A DNA stretch of 64,000 nt. It comes from an uncultured Prevotellaceae bacterium. Lineage in GTDB: Bacteria > Bacteroidota > Bacteroidia > Bacteroidales > Bacteroidaceae. How positions within the stretch are numbered: the stretch's first letter is position 1; each line of letters begins with the position of its first letter. Of this stretch, positions 52,393-62,117 are shown piece by piece. The stretch spans positions 62,001 through 126,000 of the forward strand of contig CADCFA010000007.1 of NCBI GenBank assembly GCA_902800595.1, given 5' to 3'. The position numbers and the translations under genes are program-made. The notes under the pieces are model-generated. The model made no database searches. It was not told where the DNA came from and saw nothing but the letters and a program-made list of their open reading frames with translations.

Positions 52393-54048
52393 TCAGAATT
52401 TTAGGATGACGGCACTCAGGGGATCGACATCAACGGTGACAGCTTCATCACGTTTCAGCTGGCGCTTGAGGGTTCGTCCACTGAGCAGATCGACGCCCTT
52501 GGCAGCTTTCTTCTCGCGGATCTTCAGGAAGCCGAAGGCATGCGACGGGATGGTGACATCCATCGTGGCTGGCTGTTCGTCGAAGTTGGCCACCACAAGC
52601 AGCAGCTCTGAGCCTGCCTTGCGCAGGAAGGCATACTGGCGATGGTAGTCGGGGTTGACGTACATCAGATCGAAGCTGACACCCTCGGTGACAGCCTTTT
52701 CGGTGGTGGCGATATGAAGCACCTTATTATATATATCCTTCAAGGCTTCCTCCTCGTCGGTGAGCTTGTGCTTGGCGGCACGCACCAGGGTGTCGATGCT
52801 CCAATAGTCGAAGATGGTGGTTCGTCCGTCGTTGCCGCTGAAGCCCTCCTTGTCCATGCCACGCTCGCCATACTCCTGACCGGCATAGATCATTAGCGGA
52901 TTCTGCTGAAGCAGGGCTGAGACTACAAGTCCGGGCACGCCCTTGCGCCCGTTGGCGGCGAAGAAGTCGCTTGCCACGCGCTGCTCGTCGTGGTTCTCGA
53001 GGAAGTAGAGCATGTGGTCGCGGATATCGTCGGTCTGCTGCCAGGCGCCAGTGATGGCGTGGGTTGACTGTCGTCCGCAGATCACGTCGCGCACGGTGTC
53101 GTACATGCCCACCTTGTCGTAGAGGTAGTCGAAGCCTGCAGCGAGGTAGTTGCGGTATTCGGCAGGGTTATACACCTCGCCGATGAAGAGCAGGTCGGGA
53201 TACTGGAACTTCACCTTGTCGGTGGCCCAGTGCCAGAAGGCGGCAGGCACCATCTCCGCCATGTCGCAGCGGAAGCCGTCGATGCCCTTGGATGCCCAGA
53301 AGAGCAGGATATCGGTCATCTTCGTCCAGGTGTCAGGAATCGGACTGAAGTGGCCCACGCGTCCGGCATAGTAGTCGAGACCGTAGTTGAGCTTCACCGT
53401 CTCATACCAGTCGTTCATGCCCGGCGCATTATGGAAGCAGTCGTTACCGGTTGCCTTGGCGGGCTCTTCGAGATAGGGCTCCTGCTCGCCGTGATAGAGG
53501 TCGAAATAGGGTGTAAAGCGCTGCCCTGGGCAGTAGTAGAAGTTGTTCTGGGGGTCGAAGCCGTTTTGGGGTTTGTCCTCCTCACCGAGGTCTTTCACCC
53601 ATTCGGGCTTGCAGATGGAGTGGTACTGGCGTGCCACATGGTTGGGCACAAAGTCAATGATCACCTTCATGCCTGCCTTATGGGTGCGCTCCACCAGTGC
53701 CTCGAACTCCTGCATGCGCTGGTTGACATCGGTGGCCAAGTCGGGATCGATGTCGTAATAGTCGGTGATGGCGTAAGGCGAGCCTGCCCTACCCTTCACG
53801 ACGGCAGGATGCTGGCGCGGGATGCCGTAGGCTGAATAGTCGGTCTGGGTGGCATGACGGATCACGCCTGTGTACCAGATATGGCTCACGCCCATCTCCC
53901 TGATGCGCTTCAGGGCGGTGGGCGTGAAATCGTTTAGTTTTCCGCAGCCGTTCTCCTCAATCGTACCGTTCTCCTTGCGGGTAACCTGCCGATTGCCGTA
54001 CAGCCTTGTGAAGACCTGATAGACGATAAGCTTATTCTGTGATGCCAT
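52393..54048 (-). CDS. GH13 alpha-amylase family enzyme
   Basis: 551 residues, no signal peptide, so probably cytoplasmic. GH13 regions: VIIDFVPNHVARQYH (I), GIDGFRCDMAEMVPAAFW (II, nucleophile Asp), LLFIGEVYNPAEYRNY (III, acid Glu) and MLYFLENHDEQRVASDF (IV, Asp). It should cleave alpha-1,4-glucans. With glycogen synthase and phosphorylase nearby, a role in glycogen or maltodextrin turnover is likely. It overlaps the end of fabD by 17 bases and precedes the AlaX-like gene by 4 bases. Confidence 0.9.
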   Translation of the reverse strand: MASQNKLIVYQVFTRLYGNRQVTRKENGTIEENGCGKLNDFTPTALKRIREMGVSHIWYTGVIRHATQTDYSAYGIPRQHPAVVKGRAGSPYAITDYYDIDPDLATDVNQRMQEFEALVERTHKAGMKVIIDFVPNHVARQYHSICKPEWVKDLGEEDKPQNGFDPQNNFYYCPGQRFTPYFDLYHGEQEPYLEEPAKATGNDCFHNAPGMNDWYETVKLNYGLDYYAGRVGHFSPIPDTWTKMTDILLFWASKGIDGFRCDMAEMVPAAFWHWATDKVKFQYPDLLFIGEVYNPAEYRNYLAAGFDYLYDKVGMYDTVRDVICGRQSTHAITGAWQQTDDIRDHMLYFLENHDEQRVASDFFAANGRKGVPGLVVSALLQQNPLMIYAGQEYGERGMDKEGFSGNDGRTTIFDYWSIDTLVRAAKHKLTDEEEALKDIYNKVLHIATTEKAVTEGVSFDLMYVNPDYHRQYAFLRKAGSELLLVVANFDEQPATMDVTIPSHAFGFLKIREKKAAKGVDLLSGRTLKRQLKRDEAVTVDVDPLSAVILKF

Positions 54049-54925
54049 GGGCTGAGACTTCTTTGTTAATCTTAACGATCATGCCCTGCAGCGCCTTACC
54101 AGGACCACACTCCGTGAAGTCGTCGGCACCGTCGGCAATCATATTCTGAACACTCTGTGTCCAGCGAACAGAAGAAGTGAGCTGTGCAATCAGGTTGGCC
54201 TTAATCTCTGCGGGATCGGTATGAGGCTTGGCATCCACATTCTGATAGACGGGGCACTTCGGGGTCTTGATCTCCGTAGCCTCGATAGCTGCCTGAAGTT
54301 CATCCTTGGCGGGCTGCATCAGCGGAGAGTGGAAGGCACCACCCACCTTCAGCACGAGGGCACGCTTGGCACCTGCTGCCTTCAGCTGTTCGCAAGCCTC
54401 CTCGATTGCCTCCACGTTACCAGAGATAACAAGCTGTCCAGGACAGTTGTAGTTGGCTGGTACAACGACTCCCTTGTCCTGCTTGCTCACCTCGGCGCAC
54501 ACCTCCTCTACCTTCTCGTCAGGCAGGGCGATGATGGCAGCCATCGTTGAAGGCTGAGCCTCGCAGGCCTTCTGCATAGCCATCGCACGGGCATAGACCA
54601 GTTTCAGACCATCCTCGAAGCTGAGGGCTCCGGCAGCGGTCAGGGCAGAGAACTCACCCAGAGAGTGACCAGCGACCATAGCGGGCTGGAAAGCGTCACC
54701 CATACAGAGAGCTGAGATAACGCTGTGAAGGAAGACGGCAGGCTGTGTCACCTTCGTCTGCTTCAGATCCTCGTCGGTACCAGCAAACATGATGTCGGTG
54801 ATGCGATAGCCGAGAATATCGTTGGCCTTCTCAAAAAGTTCCTTTGCCAATGGGTTGTTATCATACAAATCCTTACCCATTCCTACAAACTGTGCTCCCT
54901 GTCCGGGAAAAACAAATGCTTTCAT
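54032..54925 (-). CDS. fabD: Malonyl-CoA:ACP transacylase
   Basis: 297 residues. FVFPGQGAQFVGMGKDLYDN at the N-terminus, active Ser in MVAGHSLGEFSALTAAG, Arg in KLVYARAMAMQKAC, and His in VGGAFHSPLMQPAKDEL. It transfers malonyl from CoA to acyl carrier protein for fatty acid synthesis. It leads a run with GH13, AlaX-like and FISUMP genes, of which none is a fatty-acid gene. Promoter TACTTTTGC at 54987-54979. Confidence 0.95.
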   Translation of the reverse strand: MKAFVFPGQGAQFVGMGKDLYDNNPLAKELFEKANDILGYRITDIMFAGTDEDLKQTKVTQPAVFLHSVISALCMGDAFQPAMVAGHSLGEFSALTAAGALSFEDGLKLVYARAMAMQKACEAQPSTMAAIIALPDEKVEEVCAEVSKQDKGVVVPANYNCPGQLVISGNVEAIEEACEQLKAAGAKRALVLKVGGAFHSPLMQPAKDELQAAIEATEIKTPKCPVYQNVDAKPHTDPAEIKANLIAQLTSSVRWTQSVQNMIADGADDFTECGPGKALQGMIVKINKEVSAHGITE

Positions 54926-54978
54926 CTTTCTAAATTACTTTTTTATAATTAAACTTTCAATTTTTCCATTTTCAGTGT

Positions 54979-54987
54979 GCAAAAGTA
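54979..54987 (-). promoter_or_regulatory. Bacteroidota -7 element for fabD
   Basis: The complement reads TACTTTTGC, 54 bases before the ATG at 54925. Confidence 0.6.
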
Positions 54988-55061
54988 CGACATTTTTCTG
55001 AAAAATGTACCTCAGAAGACAATTTTTTGCCGAAAGTGATACCAATATCGAAAAAAATGTG

Positions 55062-55070
55062 TAAGTTTGC
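55062..55070 (+). promoter_or_regulatory. Bacteroidota -7 element for the thiE-like gene
   Basis: TAAGTTTGC, 29 bases before the ATG at 55099. Confidence 0.55.
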
Positions 55071-55098
55071 ACATCAGAAAGAGAAGAGACACTGAAAA

Positions 55099-55707
55099 AT
55101 GAAGCTCATCGTAATGACAAAACCCACCTTCTTCGTTGAAGAAGACAAGATACTGGCCGACCTCTTTGAGGAAGGGCTGGAGAACCTGCATCTCTACAAG
55201 CCAGGTGCCGCCCCGATGTTCTCTGAGAGACTGCTGACGCTGCTGGGTGATGACTATCGTAACAGGATCACCGTTCACGGGCATTTCTATCTGAAAGAGG
55301 AATACCGCCTGAGAGGCATCCATATCGACGATGCCCATACGGAGCCGCCCGTAGGCTATAAGGGGAACATCTCGAGAACCTGTCACGCCATCAGTGAACT
55401 GAAGGATGCCAAGAAGCACTGCAACTACGTGTTCCTACACTCTATCTACGACAGTCAGACCAACAAGGACGAGAAATCCTCGTTTACCCATGAGGAGCTG
55501 GAGGCAGCCTCAAGTCAGGGACTGATCGACAAGAAGGTGTATGCCTTAGGCGGCATGAACATCGACAATGTGAAGGAGATGAAAGCATTAGGCTTCGGCG
55601 GTGTGGTGATCTGCGGCGATCTGTGGAACCGCTTTAACATCCACAACGAGATCGATTACAAGGCACTGCTGAGCCACTTCGAACGACTACTGAAAATGAT
55701 TGATTAA
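55099..55707 (+). CDS. Thiamine-phosphate synthase family protein (ThiE/TenI-like)
   Basis: 202 residues, a TIM barrel. Visible parts: LIVMTKPTFFVEEDKILADL, NLHLYKPGA, VHGHFYLKEEYRLRGIHIDD, ISRTCHAISELKDA and YALGGMNIDNVKEMKALGFG followed by GVVICGDLW. The family joins the pyrimidine and thiazole halves of thiamine, but TenI-like members do not and often isomerise thiazole phosphates. The pyrophosphate-binding residues are not clearly conserved, so I leave the symbol empty. It precedes prs by 16 bases. Confidence 0.75.
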   Translation: MKLIVMTKPTFFVEEDKILADLFEEGLENLHLYKPGAAPMFSERLLTLLGDDYRNRITVHGHFYLKEEYRLRGIHIDDAHTEPPVGYKGNISRTCHAISELKDAKKHCNYVFLHSIYDSQTNKDEKSSFTHEELEAASSQGLIDKKVYALGGMNIDNVKEMKALGFGGVVICGDLWNRFNIHNEIDYKALLSHFERLLKMID

Positions 55708-55723
55708 TTTAAAGCATATAATA

Positions 55724-56662
55724 ATGTCTGATAACAACTCTTACATGGTATTCTCGGGTACAGCAACGAAATACCTGGCAGAGAAAATCTGTCAAAGTCT
55801 GGGCTGCCCGCTAGGACAGTTACAAATTACCAAGTTCTCGGATGGTGAATTTGCCGTAAGCTATGAGGAGAGCATTCGCGGAAGAGACGTCTTCCTGGTG
55901 CAGAGCACCTTCCCCAACAGCGACAATCTGATGGAGCTGCTGCTGATGATCGATGCTGCCAAGCGTGCGTCGGCTCGCACTATCAATGCTGTGATACCCT
56001 ACTTCGGATGGGCTCGACAGGACCGTAAGGACAAGCCTCGCGTAAGCATCGGTGCCAAGCTGGTGGCAGACCTGTTGAGCGTGGCTGGCGTGAACCGTGT
56101 GATCACGATGGATCTGCATGCAGACCAGATTCAGGGTTTCTTCGATGTGCCCGTAGATCATCTCTACGCCTCGGGCGTGATCCTGCCTTATCTGCAGAGC
56201 CTGAACCTTGACAACCTGGTGATTGCCTCTCCCGACGTGGGCGGTTCCAAGCGTGCCAACACCTATGCCAAGTTCCTAGGCTGTCCGCTCGTACTCTGCA
56301 ACAAGACGCGTGCCCGTGCCAACGTGGTAGCCACCATGCAGATTATCGGTGATGTGGCAGGTAAGAATGTGGTGATTATCGATGATATGGTGGACACTGC
56401 CGGCACAATCACCAAGGCTGCCGACATCATGAAGGAGAATGGCGCCACCACCGTCCGCGCCTGTGCCAGTCACTGCGTGATGAGCGGTCCTGCCAGCGAT
56501 CGCGTGATGGCTTCAGCACTCGAGGAGATTATCTTTACTGACTCTATACCCTTCTCGATGAACTGTCCAAAGGTGAAGCAGCTCTCTGTTGCCGATATGT
56601 TTGCTGAGGCTATCCGTCGTGTCATCGACAATAAGAGCATCAGCGACCTCTATATCGCTTAA
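55724..56662 (+). CDS. prs: Ribose-phosphate pyrophosphokinase
   Basis: 312 residues from MSDNNSYMVFSGTATKYLAE; the ATG at 55724 is preferred to 55700, which overlaps the upstream gene. PRPP synthase motifs: KFSDGEFAVSYEESIRGRDV, NDNLMELLLMIDAAKRASA-like helix, FGWARQDRKDKPRVSIGAKL, VITMDLHADQIQGFFDVPVD, SPDVGGSKRANTYAK, and the PRPP loop VVIIDDMVDTAGTITKAAD. It makes PRPP from ribose-5-phosphate and ATP for nucleotide and amino-acid synthesis. A DUF4369 lipoprotein gene follows after 10 bases. Confidence 0.95.
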   Translation: MSDNNSYMVFSGTATKYLAEKICQSLGCPLGQLQITKFSDGEFAVSYEESIRGRDVFLVQSTFPNSDNLMELLLMIDAAKRASARTINAVIPYFGWARQDRKDKPRVSIGAKLVADLLSVAGVNRVITMDLHADQIQGFFDVPVDHLYASGVILPYLQSLNLDNLVIASPDVGGSKRANTYAKFLGCPLVLCNKTRARANVVATMQIIGDVAGKNVVIIDDMVDTAGTITKAADIMKENGATTVRACASHCVMSGPASDRVMASALEEIIFTDSIPFSMNCPKVKQLSVADMFAEAIRRVIDNKSISDLYIA

Positions 56663-56672
56663 GTTTCAAGAA

Positions 56673-57236
56673 ATGAACATTAGATCTATTTATGGACTGG
56701 CAGCTGCAGGGATATTACTCTGTGCCTGCCAGTCCAATTCGTATCAGGTTGACGGCTACGCCCACGCTTACGCAGATGGCGACACGGTCTGCCTGATGAA
56801 GGAAGGCGAACAGCAACCGATAGCCATCACCACCGTTAAGGAGGGGAAGTTTACCTTCTATGGTGAGATAAAGGAAACTGATTTCTATTGTGTGATGGCG
56901 AAACAGGCACCCGACTGTCAGGTGAGCTTCTTCACGGAACCGGGTGTCACCACCATCGAGCTGAACACTGAGCCAGGTACCTCACGCGTGTCGGGCACGA
57001 GACTTAACAACGAGTGGCAGCAGCTCAACGACTCGGTAGCGATGCTGGGCAATAAGATTGCCTTACTACTAAGGCATCCGGCAGCTGACACGACTGCCCA
57101 GAAGGCTCTGGCTACAAGCGTGGACAGTCTGCACCGCAGGATGTCGGACTGTATCCTGAATACAGCGCAACGCAACAAGGACAATCCGTTAGGAAGATAT
57201 ATCAACGAGAATTATAAAGCGCCCGAGTTCAAATGA
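56673..57236 (+). CDS. DUF4369-type lipoprotein
   Basis: 187 residues. The ATG at 56673 gives MNIRSIYGLAAAGILLCACQ with a lipobox (LCAC). Residues ~25-110 are the beta-rich DUF4369 domain (GYAHAYADGDTVCLMKEGEQ, VKEGKFTFYGEIKETDFYCV). Such a domain usually precedes a thioredoxin-like AhpC/TSA domain in Bacteroidota; here the protein ends after a helical tail (NKDNPLGRYINENYKAPEFK) without it. It may be a truncated relative. Its stop lies inside a hairpin at 57217-57248. Confidence 0.75.
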   Translation: MNIRSIYGLAAAGILLCACQSNSYQVDGYAHAYADGDTVCLMKEGEQQPIAITTVKEGKFTFYGEIKETDFYCVMAKQAPDCQVSFFTEPGVTTIELNTEPGTSRVSGTRLNNEWQQLNDSVAMLGNKIALLLRHPAADTTAQKALATSVDSLHRRMSDCILNTAQRNKDNPLGRYINENYKAPEFK

Positions 57237-57248
57237 ACCCGGGCGCTT
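57217..57248. terminator. Hairpin covering the stop codon, between convergent genes
   Basis: AAGCGCCCG (57217-57225) pairs with CGGGCGCTT (57240-57248); GTTCA and TGAAC extend the stem. The stop codon TGA is inside it. Leftward the stem is followed by TATAATT, and it also serves the convergent phosphorylase gene. Confidence 0.7.
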
Positions 57249-57273
57249 CGCTTATACTGACTGTCTCACCGGC

Positions 57274-59850
57274 TTAGCCGTTGAATGCAGGCAGCTCCAG
57301 CCACTTCACGTAGCAGAAGTCCATGCGGTGAGGCAGGTTCTTGTTCTTTGGATACATACGAACGGCACTCTTGTACTGACCGAACTGGCGTGGAGCCAGC
57401 TGAGCCTCGAAGGTGTAGTTGTTGCCCTCGTGACTGGTCATCGTCAGAGGCTCTACAGAGAACACCTTCTCATTACCGTCAGCGTCAACGAGTACATTCA
57501 CCTTCTCCAGACCGATGGCATCATCGAGACCCTGCTCGTTGATGACATACTTCAAGGTATACTTGCTGCCGGCCTCTGCGCCTGCTGCAGGGAAGTCCCA
57601 CTCACAGCTGACAACATCAACGGCATCCCAGCGCTCTACAACGGTCTCCTTCCACTGAGCAATCTCCTTGGCCAGACGGTTGTCATTCTTAGAGAGCTCC
57701 TTGAAGCGCTTAGCCTCCTTCACATAGAACTTAGAATAGTAATCGTCGAGCTGACGCTTCATGGTGTAGTGAGGTGCAATCTGAGCGATAGAGTTCTTCA
57801 CAACCTTGATCCAGCCCTTTGAGATACCCTTCTTGTCCTTATCATAGTAGAGAGGAACAATCTCGTTCTCAAGCAGTGAGTAGATGGTAGCAGCGTCGAG
57901 CTGATCCTGATAGCCCTGGTTCTGATAGGTGCGCTTCTCGGTAAGTGCCCATCCGGCACCCTCGCGATAGCCCTCCAGCCACCAGCCGTCCTTTACAGAC
58001 AGGTTGACAACACCGTTCATCTCAGCCTTCTCACCAGAGGTACCTGATGCCTCAAGCGGACGTGTAGGTGTGTTCATCCAGATATCAACACCAGAAACGA
58101 GACGGCGAGCCAGCAGGAAGTCGTAGTCCTCAAGGAAGATGATCTTACCCTGGAACTGAGGCATCTGAGAAATCTCGAAGATACGCTTGATGAGACCCTG
58201 ACCTGCACCATCTGCGGGATGAGCCTTACCTGCAAAGAGGAAGATAACAGGACGATCGGGGTTGTTGACAATCTTGTCGAGACGCTCGAGATCGGTGAAC
58301 AGCAAGTGTGCACGCTTATAGGTAGCAAAGCGACGGCAGAAACCGATCACCAGCGCATTGGGGTTGAAACGCTCTACGAGCTTCACCACGCGAGCAGGAT
58401 CACCCTGGTTCTTCAGCCAGGTCTCCTTAAACTGAACTGCAATATAATCGAAAAGTTTAGCCTTCAGAGCCTGACGGGTAGCCCAGATCTCCTCATCGGG
58501 ACAGTTGTAGATACCATGCCAGATCTCCTCGTTTGACTGATCGCCCATGAACTTCTCATCGAAGTACTTGGCATAGACAGCACGCCACTCAGCAGCAGCC
58601 CATGTGGGGAAGTGAACACCATTGGTAACATAGCCCACGTGGTTCTCCTCAGGATAGTAGCCGTTCCAGATAGGAGCAAACATCTTCTGAGATACCCAGC
58701 CGTGAAGCATGGACACACCATTAACCTCTTGACAGGTGTTGCAAGCGAAGGTTGACATACAGAACTTCTCACCGTGGTTATCGGGGTTCGTACGGCCCAT
58801 GCCGATGAACTCATCCCAAGTGATACCCAGCTTCTGGGGATAGCCACCCATGTACTTGCCGAAGAGGCCCTCGTCGAAGTAGTCATGTCCTGCAGGTACT
58901 GGTGTGTGAACGGTATAAAGGCCGCTGGCACGAACCAGCTCCATAGCCTGATTGAATGTCAGGCCCTCTTCGATATAGTCGCACAGACGCTGCAGGTTGC
59001 AGAGTGCTGCGTGACCCTCGTTACAGTGATAGATATCCTTCTTGATGCCGAGTTTCTTCAGCAGCAGCATACCACCGATACCCAGCAGGATCTCCTGCTT
59101 CAGACGGTTCTCCCAGTCACCACCATAGAGGGCGTGCGTAATAGGCTTATCGAACTCAGAGTTCATCTCGTTGTCGGTATCGAGCAGATAGAGTTTCACA
59201 CGACCCACGTTCACACGCCATACATAAGCGTGAACCTGATAGTTGGTGTAAGGCACATCGATCACCAGAGGATTGCCGTCCTTGTCAAGTTGACGCTCGA
59301 TGGGCAGAGAACCGAAGTTCTGCGTCTCGTAGTTGGCAATCTGCTGTCCGTCCATTGAAAGACTCTGTGTGAAATAGCCGAAACGATACAGGAAACCAAC
59401 GGCACACATATCGACGTTAGAGTCAGAAGCCTCCTTCACGTAGTCACCGGCGAGCATACCCAGACCACCAGAATAAATCTTCAGGGCTGAGTGGATACCA
59501 TACTCCATACAGAAGTAAGCCACAGAGGGGCGCTTGCTATCGGGCTTCACGTCCATATACTTACGGAACATGTCGTAAACGCTCTTGATACGCTTCATCA
59601 GAGCCTTATCCTTCAGGATCTCCTCCTTACGCTCATAACTCAGACGCTCAAGCAGCATCACGGGGTTGTGCTTCACATCATGGTAAAGCTCAGGGTCAAG
59701 GTCACGGAACAGGTCGCGTGCCTCATAGTTCCACACCCACCACATGTTGTGGGCAATCTCGTCCAAACACTTCAGTTCCTCAGGAAGGGTGGCCTTAACG
59801 GTCAGAATCTTCCATGAAGGAGAATTTGTGTAATCTGCTTTAATTTTCAT
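57274..59850 (-). CDS. glgP: Alpha-glucan (glycogen) phosphorylase
   Basis: 858 residues, the short GlgP type. ATG at 59850 gives [20 protein letters not shown]. Motifs: [71 protein letters not shown] and [20 protein letters not shown]; the PLP site is [14 protein letters not shown], whose Lys should bind the cofactor. It releases glucose-1-phosphate from glycogen. It lies 41 bases after glycogen synthase and should be cotranscribed with it, giving one unit for making and breaking down glycogen. Confidence 0.92.
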   Translation of the reverse strand: MKIKADYTNSPSWKILTVKATLPEELKCLDEIAHNMWWVWNYEARDLFRDLDPELYHDVKHNPVMLLERLSYERKEEILKDKALMKRIKSVYDMFRKYMDVKPDSKRPSVAYFCMEYGIHSALKIYSGGLGMLAGDYVKEASDSNVDMCAVGFLYRFGYFTQSLSMDGQQIANYETQNFGSLPIERQLDKDGNPLVIDVPYTNYQVHAYVWRVNVGRVKLYLLDTDNEMNSEFDKPITHALYGGDWENRLKQEILLGIGGMLLLKKLGIKKDIYHCNEGHAALCNLQRLCDYIEEGLTFNQAMELVRASGLYTVHTPVPAGHDYFDEGLFGKYMGGYPQKLGITWDEFIGMGRTNPDNHGEKFCMSTFACNTCQEVNGVSMLHGWVSQKMFAPIWNGYYPEENHVGYVTNGVHFPTWAAAEWRAVYAKYFDEKFMGDQSNEEIWHGIYNCPDEEIWATRQALKAKLFDYIAVQFKETWLKNQGDPARVVKLVERFNPNALVIGFCRRFATYKRAHLLFTDLERLDKIVNNPDRPVIFLFAGKAHPADGAGQGLIKRIFEISQMPQFQGKIIFLEDYDFLLARRLVSGVDIWMNTPTRPLEASGTSGEKAEMNGVVNLSVKDGWWLEGYREGAGWALTEKRTYQNQGYQDQLDAATIYSLLENEIVPLYYDKDKKGISKGWIKVVKNSIAQIAPHYTMKRQLDDYYSKFYVKEAKRFKELSKNDNRLAKEIAQWKETVVERWDAVDVVSCEWDFPAAGAEAGSKYTLKYVINEQGLDDAIGLEKVNVLVDADGNEKVFSVEPLTMTSHEGNNYTFEAQLAPRQFGQYKSAVRMYPKNKNLPHRMDFCYVKWLELPAFNG

Positions 59851-59891
59851 ATTCTTTCTAATTATGATTTGTTTCAATTATTAATTCTTGC

Positions 59892-61559
59892 TTATTTGTC
59901 CGACTTCATACGCTCCTCGGCTTTCGTCAGAGCTATATCGTAAGCCTGATAATAGTATTTGATGAACTCACTCCAAAGGGCTTTCTTCGATAGTTCGCCG
60001 GCATGTTTGCGGCAAGCGTCGGTCTGCTTCTTATCCATTGCCGAGTAATCAGCAACAGTATCCTTAATGATATCTGCCACCTCAGAATAGTTATAGTCGG
60101 TACGATGGATAACCTTCACACCATCCTCAATCTCACCATATCTGCCAAACACAGTGTTAGCCCAAAGACCAAAACCTGCCAGATCGGTGGTGATGCAAGG
60201 CACCTTGAAGGCTACTGCCTCTAACGGGGTATAACCCCAAGGCTCATAGTACGAGGGATAGATACACAAATCATTACCCAGCACTACATCGTAATAAGTG
60301 AGATCCACGATACCATCCTTACCATCAAGATAGCAAGGCAGGAAGATAACCTTCACCTTGTCTTCCTTACGGTTGTGCATATCGTAGAATTTCATCATAC
60401 CCAGCACATTGTCGTGACTCATGTTATGGAGCCAGTGTGTAACCTGGGGCACATCCAATGGTGTATCGAACTTCTTGCCGCTCTTCAGACGTTCCTGAAG
60501 ATCCTTTCGGGGCTCTCCTACCCAACCGGGAACCTCGATGAAGGCCACAACCTTCTTCTTCAGATCGCGATTGCGCAACAGGCGGTTCATCGCCTCTACA
60601 AAAACATCGATACCCTTATTGCGGAACTCATAGCGTCCTGAGGTGGAAATCAGTAAGGTGTCATCATCGAGATCTTCACCCAACAGGGCATTGGCAACAT
60701 CGAGCATCTTCTTACGGGCTGCCTTACGCTTGCTGGCAAACTTCTGTGTGCTTGGCACAAAACTGTCGTCGAAGCCATTGGGCAGTACCACATCTACAGG
60801 CTTATCCAACAGTTCAACGCACTCTTTAGCAGTGATGTCGCTGACTGTTGTGAAGCAATCCACATGGTGAGCCGTCTGCTTCTCGATAGAGTGCTTAGAC
60901 TGCATATTCAGCTCGCCAGCCATCTGATCACCGTTATAGGCAAACAGATAGTCGTAAAGCGGCTTCATATTTCCTGCTATGGAACGGCCAATACTTGTGG
61001 CATGGGTGGTAAAGACTGTACCTATCTGAGGCAGCTTGTTGTTGATATAAAGGGCCCCCAGTCCACACATCCATTCATTGGCGTGATAGATAACCTTCTT
61101 TGAGCTGTCGAGATAATGGTTGTAATAGCTCTCAACCACCAGCGCAGCCGCATACGAGAACATTGAAGCCTCGTCGTAGTCGCCGTAGGCATGCAGAGAA
61201 TCAACCTGATAGTTCTCCCACAACCAGCCATAGATCTCATTCTTCTTCTCAAAGAACGGATTGAAATCGACTAAAATCGCTATTGGTTCGCCAGGCACAG
61301 TCCAACGACCAACCCTGACATTAAGGCCTTGTTCACTTGCCACACTTTGCCAATCGGCAAAGAGGGCTTTATCCTCCTTGAAATAAGGACTCTCTTGCTC
61401 TTTCCAGAAATCAGGACCGATGAAAACAATCTTATCCTGAAGTACCTCCTGTAGGGTCTTGGCACGTGTCGAAAGGACTGTATAGATTCCACCTACTTTA
61501 TTGCAGACTTCCCAACTTGACTCGAAGATGTAGTCTGGCACTAATTGTTTTTTTGCCAT
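59892..61559 (-). CDS. Glycogen synthase, GT3-like (eukaryotic type)
   Basis: 555 residues from MAKKQLVPDYIFESSWEVCN, the start at 61559. GT3-type features: SWEVCNKVGGIYTVLSTRA, FIGPDFWKEQESPYF, HANEWMCGLGALYINN, FTTHATSIGRSIAGN, VLPNGFDDSFV, ISTSGRYEFRNKGIDVFVEA and FIEVPGWVGEPRKDL. Unlike bacterial GlgA (GT5), this is the animal/yeast glycogen synthase type, found throughout Bacteroidales. It uses UDP- or ADP-glucose. Promoter TATCTTTGC at 61585-61577. Confidence 0.9.
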   Translation of the reverse strand: MAKKQLVPDYIFESSWEVCNKVGGIYTVLSTRAKTLQEVLQDKIVFIGPDFWKEQESPYFKEDKALFADWQSVASEQGLNVRVGRWTVPGEPIAILVDFNPFFEKKNEIYGWLWENYQVDSLHAYGDYDEASMFSYAAALVVESYYNHYLDSSKKVIYHANEWMCGLGALYINNKLPQIGTVFTTHATSIGRSIAGNMKPLYDYLFAYNGDQMAGELNMQSKHSIEKQTAHHVDCFTTVSDITAKECVELLDKPVDVVLPNGFDDSFVPSTQKFASKRKAARKKMLDVANALLGEDLDDDTLLISTSGRYEFRNKGIDVFVEAMNRLLRNRDLKKKVVAFIEVPGWVGEPRKDLQERLKSGKKFDTPLDVPQVTHWLHNMSHDNVLGMMKFYDMHNRKEDKVKVIFLPCYLDGKDGIVDLTYYDVVLGNDLCIYPSYYEPWGYTPLEAVAFKVPCITTDLAGFGLWANTVFGRYGEIEDGVKVIHRTDYNYSEVADIIKDTVADYSAMDKKQTDACRKHAGELSKKALWSEFIKYYYQAYDIALTKAEERMKSDK

Positions 61560-61576
61560 ATCATATGTTCTTGGCT

Positions 61577-61585
61577 GCAAAGATA
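61577..61585 (-). promoter_or_regulatory. Bacteroidota -7 element for the glycogen operon
   Basis: The complement reads TATCTTTGC, 18 bases before the ATG at 61559. Confidence 0.6.
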
Positions 61586-61660
61586 CTTAAATTATTCTAA
61601 AAAACACCATATTAATTATAATATTTTTATTCCATTTAGCGAAAAAATGATTTAGATTAG

Positions 61661-61668
61661 TATCTTTG
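61661..61668 (+). promoter_or_regulatory. Bacteroidota -7 element for the small secreted protein gene
   Basis: TATCTTTG, 25 bases before the ATG at 61694. Confidence 0.6.
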
Positions 61669-61693
61669 TAACAAATTTAGAAATAAACTGAAT

Positions 61694-62116
61694 ATGAAGA
61701 AATTTTTTTTGTTTCTGACAGTCTTTCAAGTCGCATTGCTGTCAGTTTCTGCCCAGAAAGCAGACAAGCCGTTTCGCGCGTACCTATATAATAATGACTA
61801 TGAGGTATTTATGCGGCTCGATTTATATTCTGAAAACATCATTGTTCCAGGACAGGATCTGTATGGAGAACTGCCTGGCTATTTAGGTAAGATGCACAAC
61901 TCCTTCTGCTGGCTGATCACTTCATCAAAAATCGATGGTAAAACTGCCGAATTGAAGATGATCAACGACTATGGCAGTGAGGATTTGACGGCTACACTGA
62001 CAGCAGAAAACGATTCCCTCTACGTGCTGAAGCAGATAGAGGGAAGTACGTTGAAGGTTCCCAAGGAGGGTAAATGGCAAAAGCTGCCATCAAAGCTTGT
62101 TTTCAAGCGCCGTTAA
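61694..62116 (+). CDS. Small exported hypothetical protein
   Basis: 140 residues. Signal peptide MKKFFLFLTVFQVALLSVSA, cleavage before QKADKPF. The mature ~120 residues alternate short strands (RAYLYNNDYEVFMRLDLYSE, DLYGELPGYLGKMHNSF) in a lipocalin-like or small beta-barrel style, with a basic end (LPSKLVFKRR). No family recognised. It has its own promoter and ends only 1 base before the convergent C10 peptidase stop. Some C10 peptidases have a neighbouring inhibitor; the convergent placement and sequence give no support for that here. Confidence 0.7.
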   Translation: MKKFFLFLTVFQVALLSVSAQKADKPFRAYLYNNDYEVFMRLDLYSENIIVPGQDLYGELPGYLGKMHNSFCWLITSSKIDGKTAELKMINDYGSEDLTATLTAENDSLYVLKQIEGSTLKVPKEGKWQKLPSKLVFKRR

Positions 62117-62117
62117 G

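Noticed and set aside
61694..62116. Small secreted protein as a C10 peptidase inhibitor
   Set aside because: No similarity to Spi propeptides, and the gene is convergent with its own promoter instead of cotranscribed.
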